Shown here: piece after piece, positions 24,610 through 33,322 of the stretch
Position numbering within the stretch: the stretch's first letter is position 1
Layout of the letters: every line of letters starts with the position of its first letter
DNA from: CAWCCP01 sp963701245
Lineage (GTDB): Bacteria; Patescibacteriota; Saccharimonadia; Saccharimonadales; UBA4665
Length of the DNA stretch: 64,000 bases
Assembly (NCBI GenBank): GCA_963701245.1
Contig: OY969576.1
Span: 1,674,001-1,738,000, forward strand
Direction of reading: 5' to 3'
Made by a program: the position numbers and the translations under genes
The notes under the pieces: generated by a model
Seen by the model: the letters and a program-made list of their open reading frames with translations, nothing else
Database searches by the model: none
What the model was told of the DNA's origin: nothing

Positions 24610-24800
24610 TCTTTAGCAAATGATGCTTCTGATGCTACGGCAAATCCTTGCTTTTGATTCAGCTTCTTCGCAGGTACGATCTTTATTTCTCCACTTTTGA
24701 CACGTATTTCAATGTCTTTTTCGATGCCACTAACGATTAACACGTCTTTAGGTAGACGCACTCCCTTTGAATTACCTATCTGTATAATAGTTGATCGCAT
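24555..24800 (-). CDS. AbrB/MazE-type antitoxin
   Basis: An 81-aa protein with the swapped-hairpin SpoVT/AbrB DNA-binding domain: IIQIGNSKGVRLPKDVLIVS at residues 4-23, then EIRVKSGEIKIVP. The C-terminal tail is acidic (RPEEEEAWKAYQSDK) and would wrap the toxin. It is first gene of the module and overlaps the MazF-like toxin. It should autorepress the shared promoter. Confidence 0.88.
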   Translation of the reverse strand: MRSTIIQIGNSKGVRLPKDVLIVSGIEKDIEIRVKSGEIKIVPAKKLNQKQGFAVASEASFAKDWLRPEEEEAWKAYQSDK

Positions 24801-24995
24801 TTGTAATTACTATTGTAATCACCTCATGCCTGGCAGTCAATGATCAAGCTTGCAAAACATACCGTCGGTGTTAAAGGTAAGTCAACTCCCGGACATAGGT
24901 TTGAACTTCCTTCACTACGCTACACCAACCATAAGCAGAATGACCTCAGTATATTGAGATTTTTTATTAATTAATATTGTATGATTTAACCTCAA

Positions 24996-25376
24996 TTAAG
25001 GTTGTGCAGTTTTATATTCTAGTCGTACTGCGCGATATGTCCTATCTGGATCTCTGTTCTGTATTTGAGTAATATCTTCGGGTTCCATGTCTTGAACTAT
25101 GGGAAACATTTCTGAAGCTTCTCTTGCTGGAACGTCGATTGCTATTTGGTTTGCATGATCCCAAATTCTAATTGCAGTTGCAGCCATCACTGCCATAACA
25201 CTATGACCGGCGTGATGATGCGCTGGTTCAATTTCACCAGGACGAATAATTACTTCCATAACTCTAAAGTCAGGTCTGTCTGCCAATAGAATATGATTAC
25301 CGGGTGCAGCTATTAATGCGTAGTATGCAGGATCCCATGTACCTACTGGATAATTGTTCTCGAAAGGGTTACTCAT
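24996..25376 (-). CDS. Small cupin-like protein
   Basis: A 126-aa protein with a single cupin-type core: VMEVIIRPGEIEPAHHHAGH followed by SVMAVMAA at residues 40-68, holding the metal-binding His pair of cupin motif 1. The second motif is weak. Such proteins bind small acids or sugars or act as simple oxygenases or sensors; no specific reaction can be assigned. Upstream DNA is AT-rich and no partner gene is evident. It borders the toxin-antitoxin island on its right. Confidence 0.65.
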   Translation of the reverse strand: MSNPFENNYPVGTWDPAYYALIAAPGNHILLADRPDFRVMEVIIRPGEIEPAHHHAGHSVMAVMAATAIRIWDHANQIAIDVPAREASEMFPIVQDMEPEDITQIQNRDPDRTYRAVRLEYKTAQP

Positions 25377-25476
25377 AATGTTGAATTAACATAACATATG
25401 TTGTTTAATTTTGTAAAGTATAGCATCATCAACTTTACATTGCGTTGTAAAATAGTAAATTACTTCGAAAATCAAC

Positions 25477-25501
25477 AAAAAAGACCTCATTTACAAAGGT
25501 C
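25477..25501 (-). terminator. Terminator after tRNA-Arg
   Basis: Minus strand: GACCT and AGGTC arms (25501-25497 and 25487-25483) followed by six T at 25482-25477. A short stem but well placed, 15 nt beyond the tRNA 3' end. Confidence 0.55.
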
Positions 25502-25515
25502 ATTCCGCTTATGAT

Positions 25516-25592
25516 TGGTGTACCCGACAGGATTCGAACCTACGACCTTTGGCTCCGCAAGCCAACGCTCTATCCAGCTGAGCTACGGGTAC
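25516..25592 (-). tRNA. tRNA-Arg, anticodon GCG, CCA encoded
   Basis: A full cloverleaf: acceptor GTACCCG pairs with CGGGTAC, D arm GCTC/GAGC, anticodon stem TTGGC/GCCAA with loop TTGCGGA, and T arm GTAGG-TTCGAAT-CCTGT. The discriminator is A and CCA is encoded. The anticodon is GCG (codons CGC/CGU), whereas most bacteria read this box with an ACG anticodon that TadA converts to inosine. That makes the tRNA mildly unusual. Confidence 0.95.
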
Positions 25593-25780
25593 ATATTTTT
25601 AACGCAAACTGGCTATATCCTGTAGGCGATAGTCTAGTACATTGTCATGTATTCAACCATACATATTTCGTTTGCAACAGGGGTAAGTTTACCATATAAC
25701 CTCTCTCTTTGCTAGACTAGGTTACAATTATAGTCGATCAGCAAGTATCTAATTGTAAAGTGAGAAACCATAACTCCGTA

Positions 25781-26275
25781 ATGACGAAAAAATATATAAA
25801 CCCCGGACCAATAATCTTCACCGCCGTTATTCAGCGTTCTGATACGGCGAACGGTGCAACATATATTCATTTTCCTTATGACTTAAAAGCAACATATGGC
25901 GTCGGTAATTTAGTTCCATTTAAAGCCACCTTTGATAATCGAGTTACCTATCGAGGTAGTCTAGCCAAAATGGGAGGACCGGATGCAATGATTCTTCTCA
26001 GAAAAGACGTACGAGGTGAATTGGGTAAAGACAAAGGCGAGAGTGTTGAGGTCAAAATAGAACTTGACGATAAACCCCGAGAACTACCAATAGCTGACGA
26101 TATGAAAACGGAGCTTGAAAAGTTTGGACTTTGGAAACAATTCGAGACATTGGCTTTTACGCATCGCCGGGAGTATGTGCAATGGATTGAAGAGGCTAAA
26201 CGACCGGAAACCAGAAAAAAGCGCATAGAAAAAATGTGCCAGATGATCCAAGCCAAATATTCTAATAATCGGTAA
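25781..26275 (+). CDS. DUF1905 plus YdeI/OmpD-associated domain protein
   Basis: A 164-aa protein from ATG 25781 (MTKKYINPG). The N-terminal beta-barrel-like half (FTAVIQRSDTANGATYIHFP, FRGSLAKMGG-type strand, RKDVRGELGKDKGESVEV) fits DUF1905. The C-terminal helices (FETLAFTHRREYVQWIEEAK, then RPETRKKRIEKM) fit the bacteriocin-protection YdeI/OmpD-associated family. These proteins are cytoplasmic and of unknown function. The longer GTG start at 25760 is possible but unsupported. Confidence 0.85.
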   Translation: MTKKYINPGPIIFTAVIQRSDTANGATYIHFPYDLKATYGVGNLVPFKATFDNRVTYRGSLAKMGGPDAMILLRKDVRGELGKDKGESVEVKIELDDKPRELPIADDMKTELEKFGLWKQFETLAFTHRREYVQWIEEAKRPETRKKRIEKMCQMIQAKYSNNR

Positions 26276-26370
26276 TTAGTTAATAGCTTATCAAATCAGT
26301 TATGTACTAAGTTCACTGATATTATTGAAGACCAGTTTGGTGTACGCTATATCGTGAACGTCACGTGTAT

Positions 26371-26461
<91 letters not shown>

Positions 26462-26480
26462 AACAGACTTTATTTTGTAT

Positions 26481-27686
26481 TTATTGAACGAGACGAGGCT
26501 TCTTCGGTTGCGGCGGTTTTGACGAAGGAGTGACCGGTTGAGCGGACATGCTTTGATTTTTAGCAGTTACATCCTTCTTGTCAGAACTGGTTACCGAAGC
26601 TTGATTCTCTGTTGAGGCTAGCGTTTTGGCTTGGGCTAAGCTAGCTGCTTCTTTACCGCGCTTATGAGTAATAATTAGAACAACGGCAATAATAATGCCT
26701 ATCAGTATCAGCCCAATGCCAAACTTGAAGTTAATATTATTCAATTGAGTTTCTACCGTTCGCGCAAATGTAGTCAAAGATTTTTGTAGCGGGCCGATAC
26801 TGCTCTGGTTGAAGAATTTGTTTTCAAATTTTTTAAACAATATATTGGTTACTATTTTAATGACCACCAAAATGATGCCTACCTCGAAAGCTATAAACAT
26901 GAGTTTACGTATGCCCCTACGCTTAATAGGCGAAATAAAGTAGATGCCAACCATACAGAGTATCGATAATCCTGCTAAGATCCATGGTACTTTTGTAGCT
27001 AATTGGTAAATCTTAGGCGCTTCTTTAAGTTGTACATAGTACGGCTGGGCGCTCGTAGAGCTAGAAGAACTATTTGGATTAACAGTATTTTGTGTTATGA
27101 CGGATTTATTGAAGAATCCGCTGCTATTTTCCAATTGACTGGTGATTTGAGCACTCGCTTGGGCTGAACTCATACCGATTGGGCGGCAGGTAAGTTGTAA
27201 TGGGTCGTTCGCTTCGGTTGCCGCTAAAGATTGGCTTGGCGTACACAAAGGCAGTGTATTGAGATGTGATGTCACATATTGACCTACTTGTTGAGCAAAC
27301 TCTGTTTTTGCAGCAGCAACATTTATTGAGAATACGGGCGTCGCTGTTTTCCCTTCTAACCAGGCGTAATTACCATTTAAAAATGTAGCGACGTACTGTC
27401 GCACAACCGCTGGTGAGAATACAGTTTCGGCTATTTGCTGTACGGCTGGATCATTAAGTGATACGCCATTATTCTGGCCGCCGTCGTTCATGGAATTGCT
27501 GGCATCTGTTAAAGCGGTCGATATAAAACTTTTGTAGATTCCACTCTCATTCAGCCACGTCTCCAGTTTATAAGGATGGCTGAAGGTCATATCTAGACTG
27601 GCAGAGATAACGCCATCTAAGATTGCGAAAAATAAAATGAGAGATAATAAGGCTACAATTACTTTTCTGAACCAAACCATAAGCAT
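26481..27686 (-). CDS. Membrane protein with large outer loop, 401 aa
   Basis: Unrecognised. The N-terminus has one helix (VIVALLSLILFFAILDGVIS). A polar extracytoplasmic region of about 200 residues follows, then helices near residues 232-252, 265-285 and 320-340 and a basic Pro/Lys-rich cytoplasmic tail (SSKPPQPKKPRL). The layout resembles integral membrane proteins seen repeatedly as hypothetical in this lineage. It begins just upstream of the divergent HIT gene. No catalytic motif was found. Confidence 0.72.
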   Translation of the reverse strand: MLMVWFRKVIVALLSLILFFAILDGVISASLDMTFSHPYKLETWLNESGIYKSFISTALTDASNSMNDGGQNNGVSLNDPAVQQIAETVFSPAVVRQYVATFLNGNYAWLEGKTATPVFSINVAAAKTEFAQQVGQYVTSHLNTLPLCTPSQSLAATEANDPLQLTCRPIGMSSAQASAQITSQLENSSGFFNKSVITQNTVNPNSSSSSTSAQPYYVQLKEAPKIYQLATKVPWILAGLSILCMVGIYFISPIKRRGIRKLMFIAFEVGIILVVIKIVTNILFKKFENKFFNQSSIGPLQKSLTTFARTVETQLNNINFKFGIGLILIGIIIAVVLIITHKRGKEAASLAQAKTLASTENQASVTSSDKKDVTAKNQSMSAQPVTPSSKPPQPKKPRLVQ

Positions 27687-27793
27687 ATTGTAATTGAATA
27701 CCGCAAATTATATACAATTTTTTTTGCAACGATTTTCCCACCTGTCGATTACTGGTCTAGTATCGTCTCCCCTGCCCTTATATACTTGTGTAT

Positions 27794-28186
27794 ATGCAAG
27801 ACAGTATATTTACCAAAATAATCAAAGGCGAAATTCCTAGTCATAAAATATTCGAAGATGAGGACACCTACGCATTTCTCGACATTCATCCAGTGATGCC
27901 TGGACATACGCTGGTTATTCCAAAGAAACAAATTGAATTTTTATGGGATCTCGATGACCAGCTCTATCAATCAGTTATGTCCACGACCAAAAAGATCGCT
28001 CAACACATCAAAACGGTTCTTGGGGTACCATACGTTGGTCTACAGGTCGTTGGGATTGACGTACCACATGCCCATGTACACGCAATTCCGTTTACGACAA
28101 CTTCAGAATTTCGTGCTAAACCGGATATGTCTGCCGAGCCAAATCATACTGAGCTCGCAAAAATCGCTACTCTGTTAGCTCTATAA
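27794..28186 (+). CDS. HIT family nucleotide hydrolase
   Basis: A 130-aa histidine-triad protein: FTKIIKGEIPSHKIFED at the start and the HAHVHAIPF triad near residue 95. The family hydrolyses adenosine phosphoramidates or dinucleoside polyphosphates. Start chosen at ATG 27794, which matches the usual MQDSIFTKII N-terminus and lies 7 nt after TATACT (27781-27786). The GTG at 27788 would add two residues only. Monocistronic. Confidence 0.92.
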   Translation: MQDSIFTKIIKGEIPSHKIFEDEDTYAFLDIHPVMPGHTLVIPKKQIEFLWDLDDQLYQSVMSTTKKIAQHIKTVLGVPYVGLQVVGIDVPHAHVHAIPFTTTSEFRAKPDMSAEPNHTELAKIATLLAL

Positions 28187-28250
28187 CCAGGAATTCTAAT
28201 ACCAATTAAAAGCGTAAGAAGTTTTCAAAGCGATACGCTACAATAGCTAT

Positions 28251-28430
28251 ATGGAATTCTTGTACTCTGTATTCTTTGGTGCTGGCGTAGCTGGCTTTGC
28301 TTACGTAAAAATGGGCCGCCGGCTTGGATACGGAAATGCAGCTTCAGTCTGGATGTTAGTCGGCATTTTTTTTATCATCGGATTTGTCTTTTTTTACACC
28401 TTTACGACACGAGTCATACATCTACAATAG
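28251..28430 (+). CDS. Small two-helix membrane protein, 59 aa
   Basis: A frame of 59 codons whose ATG lies 6 nt after TACAAT (28239-28244), the strongest leaderless geometry in the window. Two hydrophobic stretches (FFGAGVAGFAYV and VWMLVGIFFIIGFVFFYTF) are separated by a basic loop KMGRRLGYGN. No known family. Too short for many gene callers. Confidence 0.6.
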   Translation: MEFLYSVFFGAGVAGFAYVKMGRRLGYGNAASVWMLVGIFFIIGFVFFYTFTTRVIHLQ

Positions 28431-28481
28431 CCGTTTAATACTATTAAAATTTTGGATTTTTGGCGCATTTACTGGTAACAT

Positions 28482-29330
28482 ATGGCCATGGATGAGAAGT
28501 GGCTGGGAAAGCGACTGCAGCAAGCTCGGCAGGCGGCCGGGTTAACGCAGCAACAATTATGTCAGCGCGCTAATTTAAGTTTCTCTACATTAACGAAAAT
28601 TGAACGAGGGGCTATTAGGTCTCCGTCCATTTTCACGGTGCAAGCAATCTCGGTTGCACTTGGTACCGGTCTTGATGAACTGGTTGGTCCCAGCGCTGTT
28701 GGCCACATTCGTACGCTGTCGAAGACAAAAAGCGGAGCTAGTTTTATTTATTTTGATGTAAATGGGTGTCTAGTACGATTTTATCAGCGAGCGTTTACTA
28801 AACTTGCCGAAGAAAGCGGAGCCCCCTATGATACAGTCGAAACAGCGTTCTGGCACCACAATGATGATGTCTGTAAGGGGGCGATGAGCTTGGATGAATT
28901 CAACGATTATCTGGCGAATCGCCTAGGAGTACCGACGGTTGATTGGCAAAAACAGTATCTTGAAGCTGCAGAACCAATCGCTGCTATGCAGGAGCAGCTT
29001 ATCTGGGCCAGTGAGCATTATAAGGTTGGCTTATTAACCAATATTATGCCGGGTTTTCTTAATGCCATGATGCAGGATGGACACTTACCTAATTTGCCGT
29101 TAGATGCAGTGATTGATTCGTCAGTCGTTGGCTCAATAAAACCGGAAAAGAAAATTTATGAAGTAGCGCAGAAGAAAGCCGGTTGCCCAGCAGAAGAAAT
29201 TCTTTTAATTGATGATTCTCGAGCCAATTTGATGGCTGCCGAGCGAGCTGGTTGGAATGTACTTTGGTTCGATGACTCACGGCTCGAAGAAGCTGTTGAC
29301 CGGGCAAGGTCTGTGTTAGAGCCGGCCTAA
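28482..29330 (+). CDS. XRE-type HTH fused to a HAD-like domain
   Basis: Residues 1-65 are a Cro/C1-type helix-turn-helix (RLQQARQAAGLTQQQLCQRA, NLSFSTLTKIERG). Residues about 85-280 are a HAD-superfamily domain: FIYFDVNGCLVRFY (motif I), LLTNIMPGF (motif II), SIKPEKKIYEVA (motif III Lys) and LLIDDSRANLMAAERAG (motif IV). In motif I the second Asp of DxD is replaced by Asn (DVN), so the domain may bind a phosphorylated ligand without efficient turnover. A ligand-sensing repressor is a reasonable inference. Target genes unknown. Confidence 0.85.
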   Translation: MAMDEKWLGKRLQQARQAAGLTQQQLCQRANLSFSTLTKIERGAIRSPSIFTVQAISVALGTGLDELVGPSAVGHIRTLSKTKSGASFIYFDVNGCLVRFYQRAFTKLAEESGAPYDTVETAFWHHNDDVCKGAMSLDEFNDYLANRLGVPTVDWQKQYLEAAEPIAAMQEQLIWASEHYKVGLLTNIMPGFLNAMMQDGHLPNLPLDAVIDSSVVGSIKPEKKIYEVAQKKAGCPAEEILLIDDSRANLMAAERAGWNVLWFDDSRLEEAVDRARSVLEPA

Positions 29331-29352
29331 GCGAGAATACTTCCCTACCCTG

Positions 29353-31989
29353 TTAGGATGTGAAACGCTCTATTTCCTGATTTATGGTTGTTAATTGGGT
29401 TTTCGCTTCTGATAACTGTTGTTTTGTTTGGGCAACTATCTCTTTTGGAGCATTCTTGGCATATTGTTCGTTCGAAAGTCGATTTTCAAATTGTTTGATC
29501 AATGCGATCTGTTTCTGCTGTTTCCCATTCAGTTCACTGACGTAAGATCGTGCGGTTTCTTTGTCAATATCCAACCAACAGCGATACCGCGTTGAAGTAA
29601 GGTAGATACCAGTCCCAGATTTTACTTCTGTGACCGATTTAAGACCTGCTAGTCGACTGATTGTTTCGGCATTACTCATCAAAAACGGTACGTTGGTATA
29701 GTAGAGAGTGACATCTGATACTTGAAGCGCTTTCAATATTTCCCTACTCTCGGTCACAATTCGCTTACACTCTTCAAAATCAGCAGCTTGCTGGGCATCG
29801 CTTGCGAAGGGCTGCGTATACGTTTTTGTAGCTAAAATACTGTCCTTTTCCCATGCCAGAGTTTGCCAAATAGTTTCTGTCACGAATGGTGCAAAGGGAT
29901 GCGCTAAGGTTAGAATTGATTCTAGGATATGTGCGAGTAACGCTGCATTGGGCTTGGCTTTGCTCGCTTCGATATACCAATCGGCTACATCATCCCAAAT
30001 ATAGTGATATAACGTTTCATATGCTTCGCTAAAACTATAAGTATCTAAGTCTTGCCAAATTTTTTCAGTTGCCTGTTTCAACGTGAAAAGCACCCAATGA
30101 TCAGCAGTTGTTTCGGCTTTCACTTCGCCAACTTCCCTGTTGTCACCCACTACACCCTCGGTATAGCGAGCGATGTTCCAAAGCTTATTACAAAAGTTAC
30201 GGTTGGCCTCAATTTTGCCCCAGCTCCAGCTTTGATCATTGCCGGGAGATACACCCATAATGAGTGCCATTCGAAGCGCATCTGTTCCGTATTTCGGTAT
30301 GACATCTAGAGGGTCAATAATGGATTCCGGACGGCTTTTACTCATTTTTTTGCCGTCCTCAGCTCTGACTAGTCCGTGTAGATACACTTGTCGGAAAGGT
30401 ATCTCGCCAGTAGCGTAGGTGGTTGCCAAAATCATTCTTGCGACCCAGAAAAATAAGATGTCCCAGCCCGTTTCAAGGATATTTGTCGGATGATACGTTT
30501 GATAATCCTTACTCTTTTTAAGTAGGTCGTTCAGAGTGAGAGAATAATCGCGGGCTAAGCTGCTGTCAATTAGAGTACTCCAGGTCCATAAAGCCGAACT
30601 AAACCAGGTATCAAGGGTGTCTGGATCTTGTTCCCATTCACGCCATCCTTCGCTTTCATCGGCGGGAGGCTGTATACCGACATAGGTCTCCTCATTACCG
30701 TCTGTATCCGTCCGATACCAAACAGGTATTCGATGACCCCACCAAATTTGTCGACTGATGCACCAATCTCTGAGATTATCTATCCAGTAAAAATATATTT
30801 TCTCAAATCGTTTTGGGATAATTTCTATATCTTTATCCCGAATCACAAGCTGCATTACTTCTTTGAGACTTCTCTTCTTGCCTTTCCAATCGACTGCCGG
30901 CTTATTAACGTCAACAAACCATTGCAATCTGATTTGAGGCTCAATAATGCCCTTTCCTCGATCATTGATTGCAACATTGTGAACGTAATTGTCATCGACT
31001 GAAACGAGCAAGCCCTTCCCTTTTAGCTTTTCAATAATCTTCGGGCGCGCCTCTTCTATAGTCATACCGGCGAACTCGCCGGCTACAGGGAGCAATTTCC
31101 CGTGAAACGAAATAATTTGCATCTTGTCAAGATTATGTCGTTCCGCTATTTCAAAGTCGGTATGATCATGCCAAGGAGTAATCGTCATTACGCCGGTTCC
31201 AAAATCTGGATTTACTGCCGTATCTTTAATGACTGTGGCTGCCACTTTGCCGTTTATCCATTCCGCTTCAAAAGTATCACCATGCTTATATTTGGCATAT
31301 CGCTTGTCATCAGGGTGCATCACGACATATTTATCACCAAACTTGGTCTCCGGCCTGGCAGTGCTGATTTGGAATGGTCCATATTGAAAGGTGTAAAATT
31401 TGGTCTTCTCTTCAACATAGACAACTTCATCGTCCGAAATCGTGGTTTCCAGGTTAGGGTCCCAGTTCACTATACGACTGCCCCTGTAGATGAGACCGTC
31501 TTTGTGCATTTTGGTAAAAACTTCATTCACGCAGCGATTTAAGGCATCATCGAGGGTGTATCTGAGCCGGGTCCAGTCAGCACTGGCTCCCATTGCTCGC
31601 ATCTGTCCCAACATTGTTTCGCGACTTCCGCTGACAAACTCCTTTGTACGAGTTAAAAAGGCTTCCCTGCCGATCGCATGTTTGTCTGTCCCTTCCTCGG
31701 CAAGTCGCTTTTCAATGATGGCATTCACCGGTAATGCAGCGTGATCAGTTCCAGGTAACCAGAGCACGTCTTTGCCCTGCAAACGAGCATGTCTCGACAT
31801 AATATCTTGCAGGGTAAGAAACAGCGCATGCCCGAGACTGAGTGTGCCGGTTTCATTGGGTGGAGGCATACTAATCGAATAGTGTTCTTTAGGCGAATCT
31901 GGGTTTGCAATAAATGCACCACTCTTTTCCCAGAGAGCGTAGATATCCTCCTCGTATTGGCCTGGTTCGTAGGCCTTTGGCAATTTCAT
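29353..31989 (-). CDS. valS: Valyl-tRNA synthetase
   Basis: An 878-aa class I synthetase of normal length. The HIGH motif appears as TGTLSLGHAL near residue 48, and the KMSKS loop as GKKMSKSRPESI near residue 548. The editing (CP1) domain lies between, with STARPET and MTITPWHDHTDF. The C-terminal 60-70 residues form the coiled-coil arm that contacts tRNA. It charges tRNA-Val. It converges tail to tail with the XRE-HAD gene. No T-box leader was seen upstream. Confidence 0.96.
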   Translation of the reverse strand: MKLPKAYEPGQYEEDIYALWEKSGAFIANPDSPKEHYSISMPPPNETGTLSLGHALFLTLQDIMSRHARLQGKDVLWLPGTDHAALPVNAIIEKRLAEEGTDKHAIGREAFLTRTKEFVSGSRETMLGQMRAMGASADWTRLRYTLDDALNRCVNEVFTKMHKDGLIYRGSRIVNWDPNLETTISDDEVVYVEEKTKFYTFQYGPFQISTARPETKFGDKYVVMHPDDKRYAKYKHGDTFEAEWINGKVAATVIKDTAVNPDFGTGVMTITPWHDHTDFEIAERHNLDKMQIISFHGKLLPVAGEFAGMTIEEARPKIIEKLKGKGLLVSVDDNYVHNVAINDRGKGIIEPQIRLQWFVDVNKPAVDWKGKKRSLKEVMQLVIRDKDIEIIPKRFEKIYFYWIDNLRDWCISRQIWWGHRIPVWYRTDTDGNEETYVGIQPPADESEGWREWEQDPDTLDTWFSSALWTWSTLIDSSLARDYSLTLNDLLKKSKDYQTYHPTNILETGWDILFFWVARMILATTYATGEIPFRQVYLHGLVRAEDGKKMSKSRPESIIDPLDVIPKYGTDALRMALIMGVSPGNDQSWSWGKIEANRNFCNKLWNIARYTEGVVGDNREVGEVKAETTADHWVLFTLKQATEKIWQDLDTYSFSEAYETLYHYIWDDVADWYIEASKAKPNAALLAHILESILTLAHPFAPFVTETIWQTLAWEKDSILATKTYTQPFASDAQQAADFEECKRIVTESREILKALQVSDVTLYYTNVPFLMSNAETISRLAGLKSVTEVKSGTGIYLTSTRYRCWLDIDKETARSYVSELNGKQQKQIALIKQFENRLSNEQYAKNAPKEIVAQTKQQLSEAKTQLTTINQEIERFTS

Positions 31990-32051
31990 ATGATTTCCAT
32001 CATATCACCTCTGTAACATGATTGAAATACAGAGACAAACTTTATTTTTAA

Positions 32052-33110
32052 TTACATTGATAAGTTCGGCACGACCGCAAGTGAATAAGGGTCCGCGGCC
32101 GGTTGATTATGTAGCGCTTTGAAGCTGCCTAGCGCGGCTATCATAGCAGCATTATCGGTACAGAGCTTTATATCCGGGTATTCAACCGGTAAGGGCAGGG
32201 CAGCTTGCAATTGTTGTCGTAGCTCGCTACTGGCAGCGACGCCTCCGGCAACAACTACGCTTTTCGGATTATAGTGATGGTAGGCCTGTACGGCCTTGTC
32301 AACAATCGTTTCAATAGCAATGCGTTGAAAGGAGGCAGCAATATCTGCTTTCTGAGCGCTACTGAGGCGTTCTGCGAGCTTTATAGAAGGGAAGTCGTAA
32401 GATTCCCCTATTTGAGACTGTGCCAGCCTTAAAACGGCTGTTTTTGGACCGGAAAAACTAAAGTCATATCTTCCAACCTTCGCTTTTGGCAGTGAGAAAG
32501 CGTTTGGATTGCCTTGTTCGGCCAGAGCTGCGACTGATGGTCCGCCAGGGTAGGGAAGACCGAGTATTTTGGCTACCTTATCAAAGGCTTCTCCAATAGC
32601 ATCATCATGGGTTTGACCTAAAATGGTGTAGTCGAAGTGCCCTCGAAAATAAACTAACTGACTATGGCCTCCTGATACGATAATTGCCAACAGCGGAAAT
32701 AAAGGTGCCTGTTTTGGCAGCTGATAACCGGGCAGGGAAGTAGAGGTAATGAAGTTGGCATAGACGTGACCCTCAACATGATTGATGCCGTATAAAGGTT
32801 TCTGATGGACAATTGAGAGCGTTCTGGCTACTAAGACGCCAATTAACAGGCTCCCGCCTAAACCGGCTCCTTTAGTGACTGCTATCGCATCTATTTCGGG
32901 CCAATCGCATTGCGCAGTTTCGAGCGCTTCATGAATGACCGGTAAAATGACTTCAATATGGCTGCGGGCTGCGATTTCTGGCACCACTCCACCGTATTTA
33001 CGGTGAATATCGAGACTCGACGCGATGCTATTTGATCGCATATGGCTACCATCAGCCACTACCGCGGCTGCTGTTTCGTCACAGCTTGATTCAATACCCA
33101 GTATCGTCAT
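32052..33110 (-). CDS. tsaD: tRNA N6-threonylcarbamoyladenosine transferase subunit TsaD
   Basis: The family opening ILGIESSCDETAAAVV and the metal-binding HVEGHVYA near residue 110 are both present, as are IVSGGHSQLV and a late VVVAGGVAAS nucleotide loop. It transfers threonylcarbamoyl to A37 of ANN-decoding tRNAs. The start is set at ATG 33110 (MTILGIE) rather than GTG 33116 because a TATTCT box (33122-33117) ends 6 nt before it, matching the leaderless pattern. Partner genes tsaB, tsaC and tsaE are not in the window. Confidence 0.95.
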   Translation of the reverse strand: MTILGIESSCDETAAAVVADGSHMRSNSIASSLDIHRKYGGVVPEIAARSHIEVILPVIHEALETAQCDWPEIDAIAVTKGAGLGGSLLIGVLVARTLSIVHQKPLYGINHVEGHVYANFITSTSLPGYQLPKQAPLFPLLAIIVSGGHSQLVYFRGHFDYTILGQTHDDAIGEAFDKVAKILGLPYPGGPSVAALAEQGNPNAFSLPKAKVGRYDFSFSGPKTAVLRLAQSQIGESYDFPSIKLAERLSSAQKADIAASFQRIAIETIVDKAVQAYHHYNPKSVVVAGGVAASSELRQQLQAALPLPVEYPDIKLCTDNAAMIAALGSFKALHNQPAADPYSLAVVPNLSM

Positions 33111-33322
33111 TCTCACAGAATACCATGCGGGGAAGCATTACACTTATAATGCCATGTTGTTGTATTAATGTAGTAATGTTATATTATAGTTGACAAAATA
33201 TTGTACTAGTGCTTTAATGGTTATAGAAACTTGAAAACGAATTTGTCGAGTCGTCATCAAGAAAATATAAAACAAACACTATAAATTTAAACTTTTGTCA
33301 CTACTTTAAGGAGATCTAAGCA

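Noticed and set aside
25511..25699. Frame starting MIGVPDRIRTYDLWLRK
   Set aside because: It is antisense to tRNA-Arg; this peptide is a well-known false call over tRNA genes.
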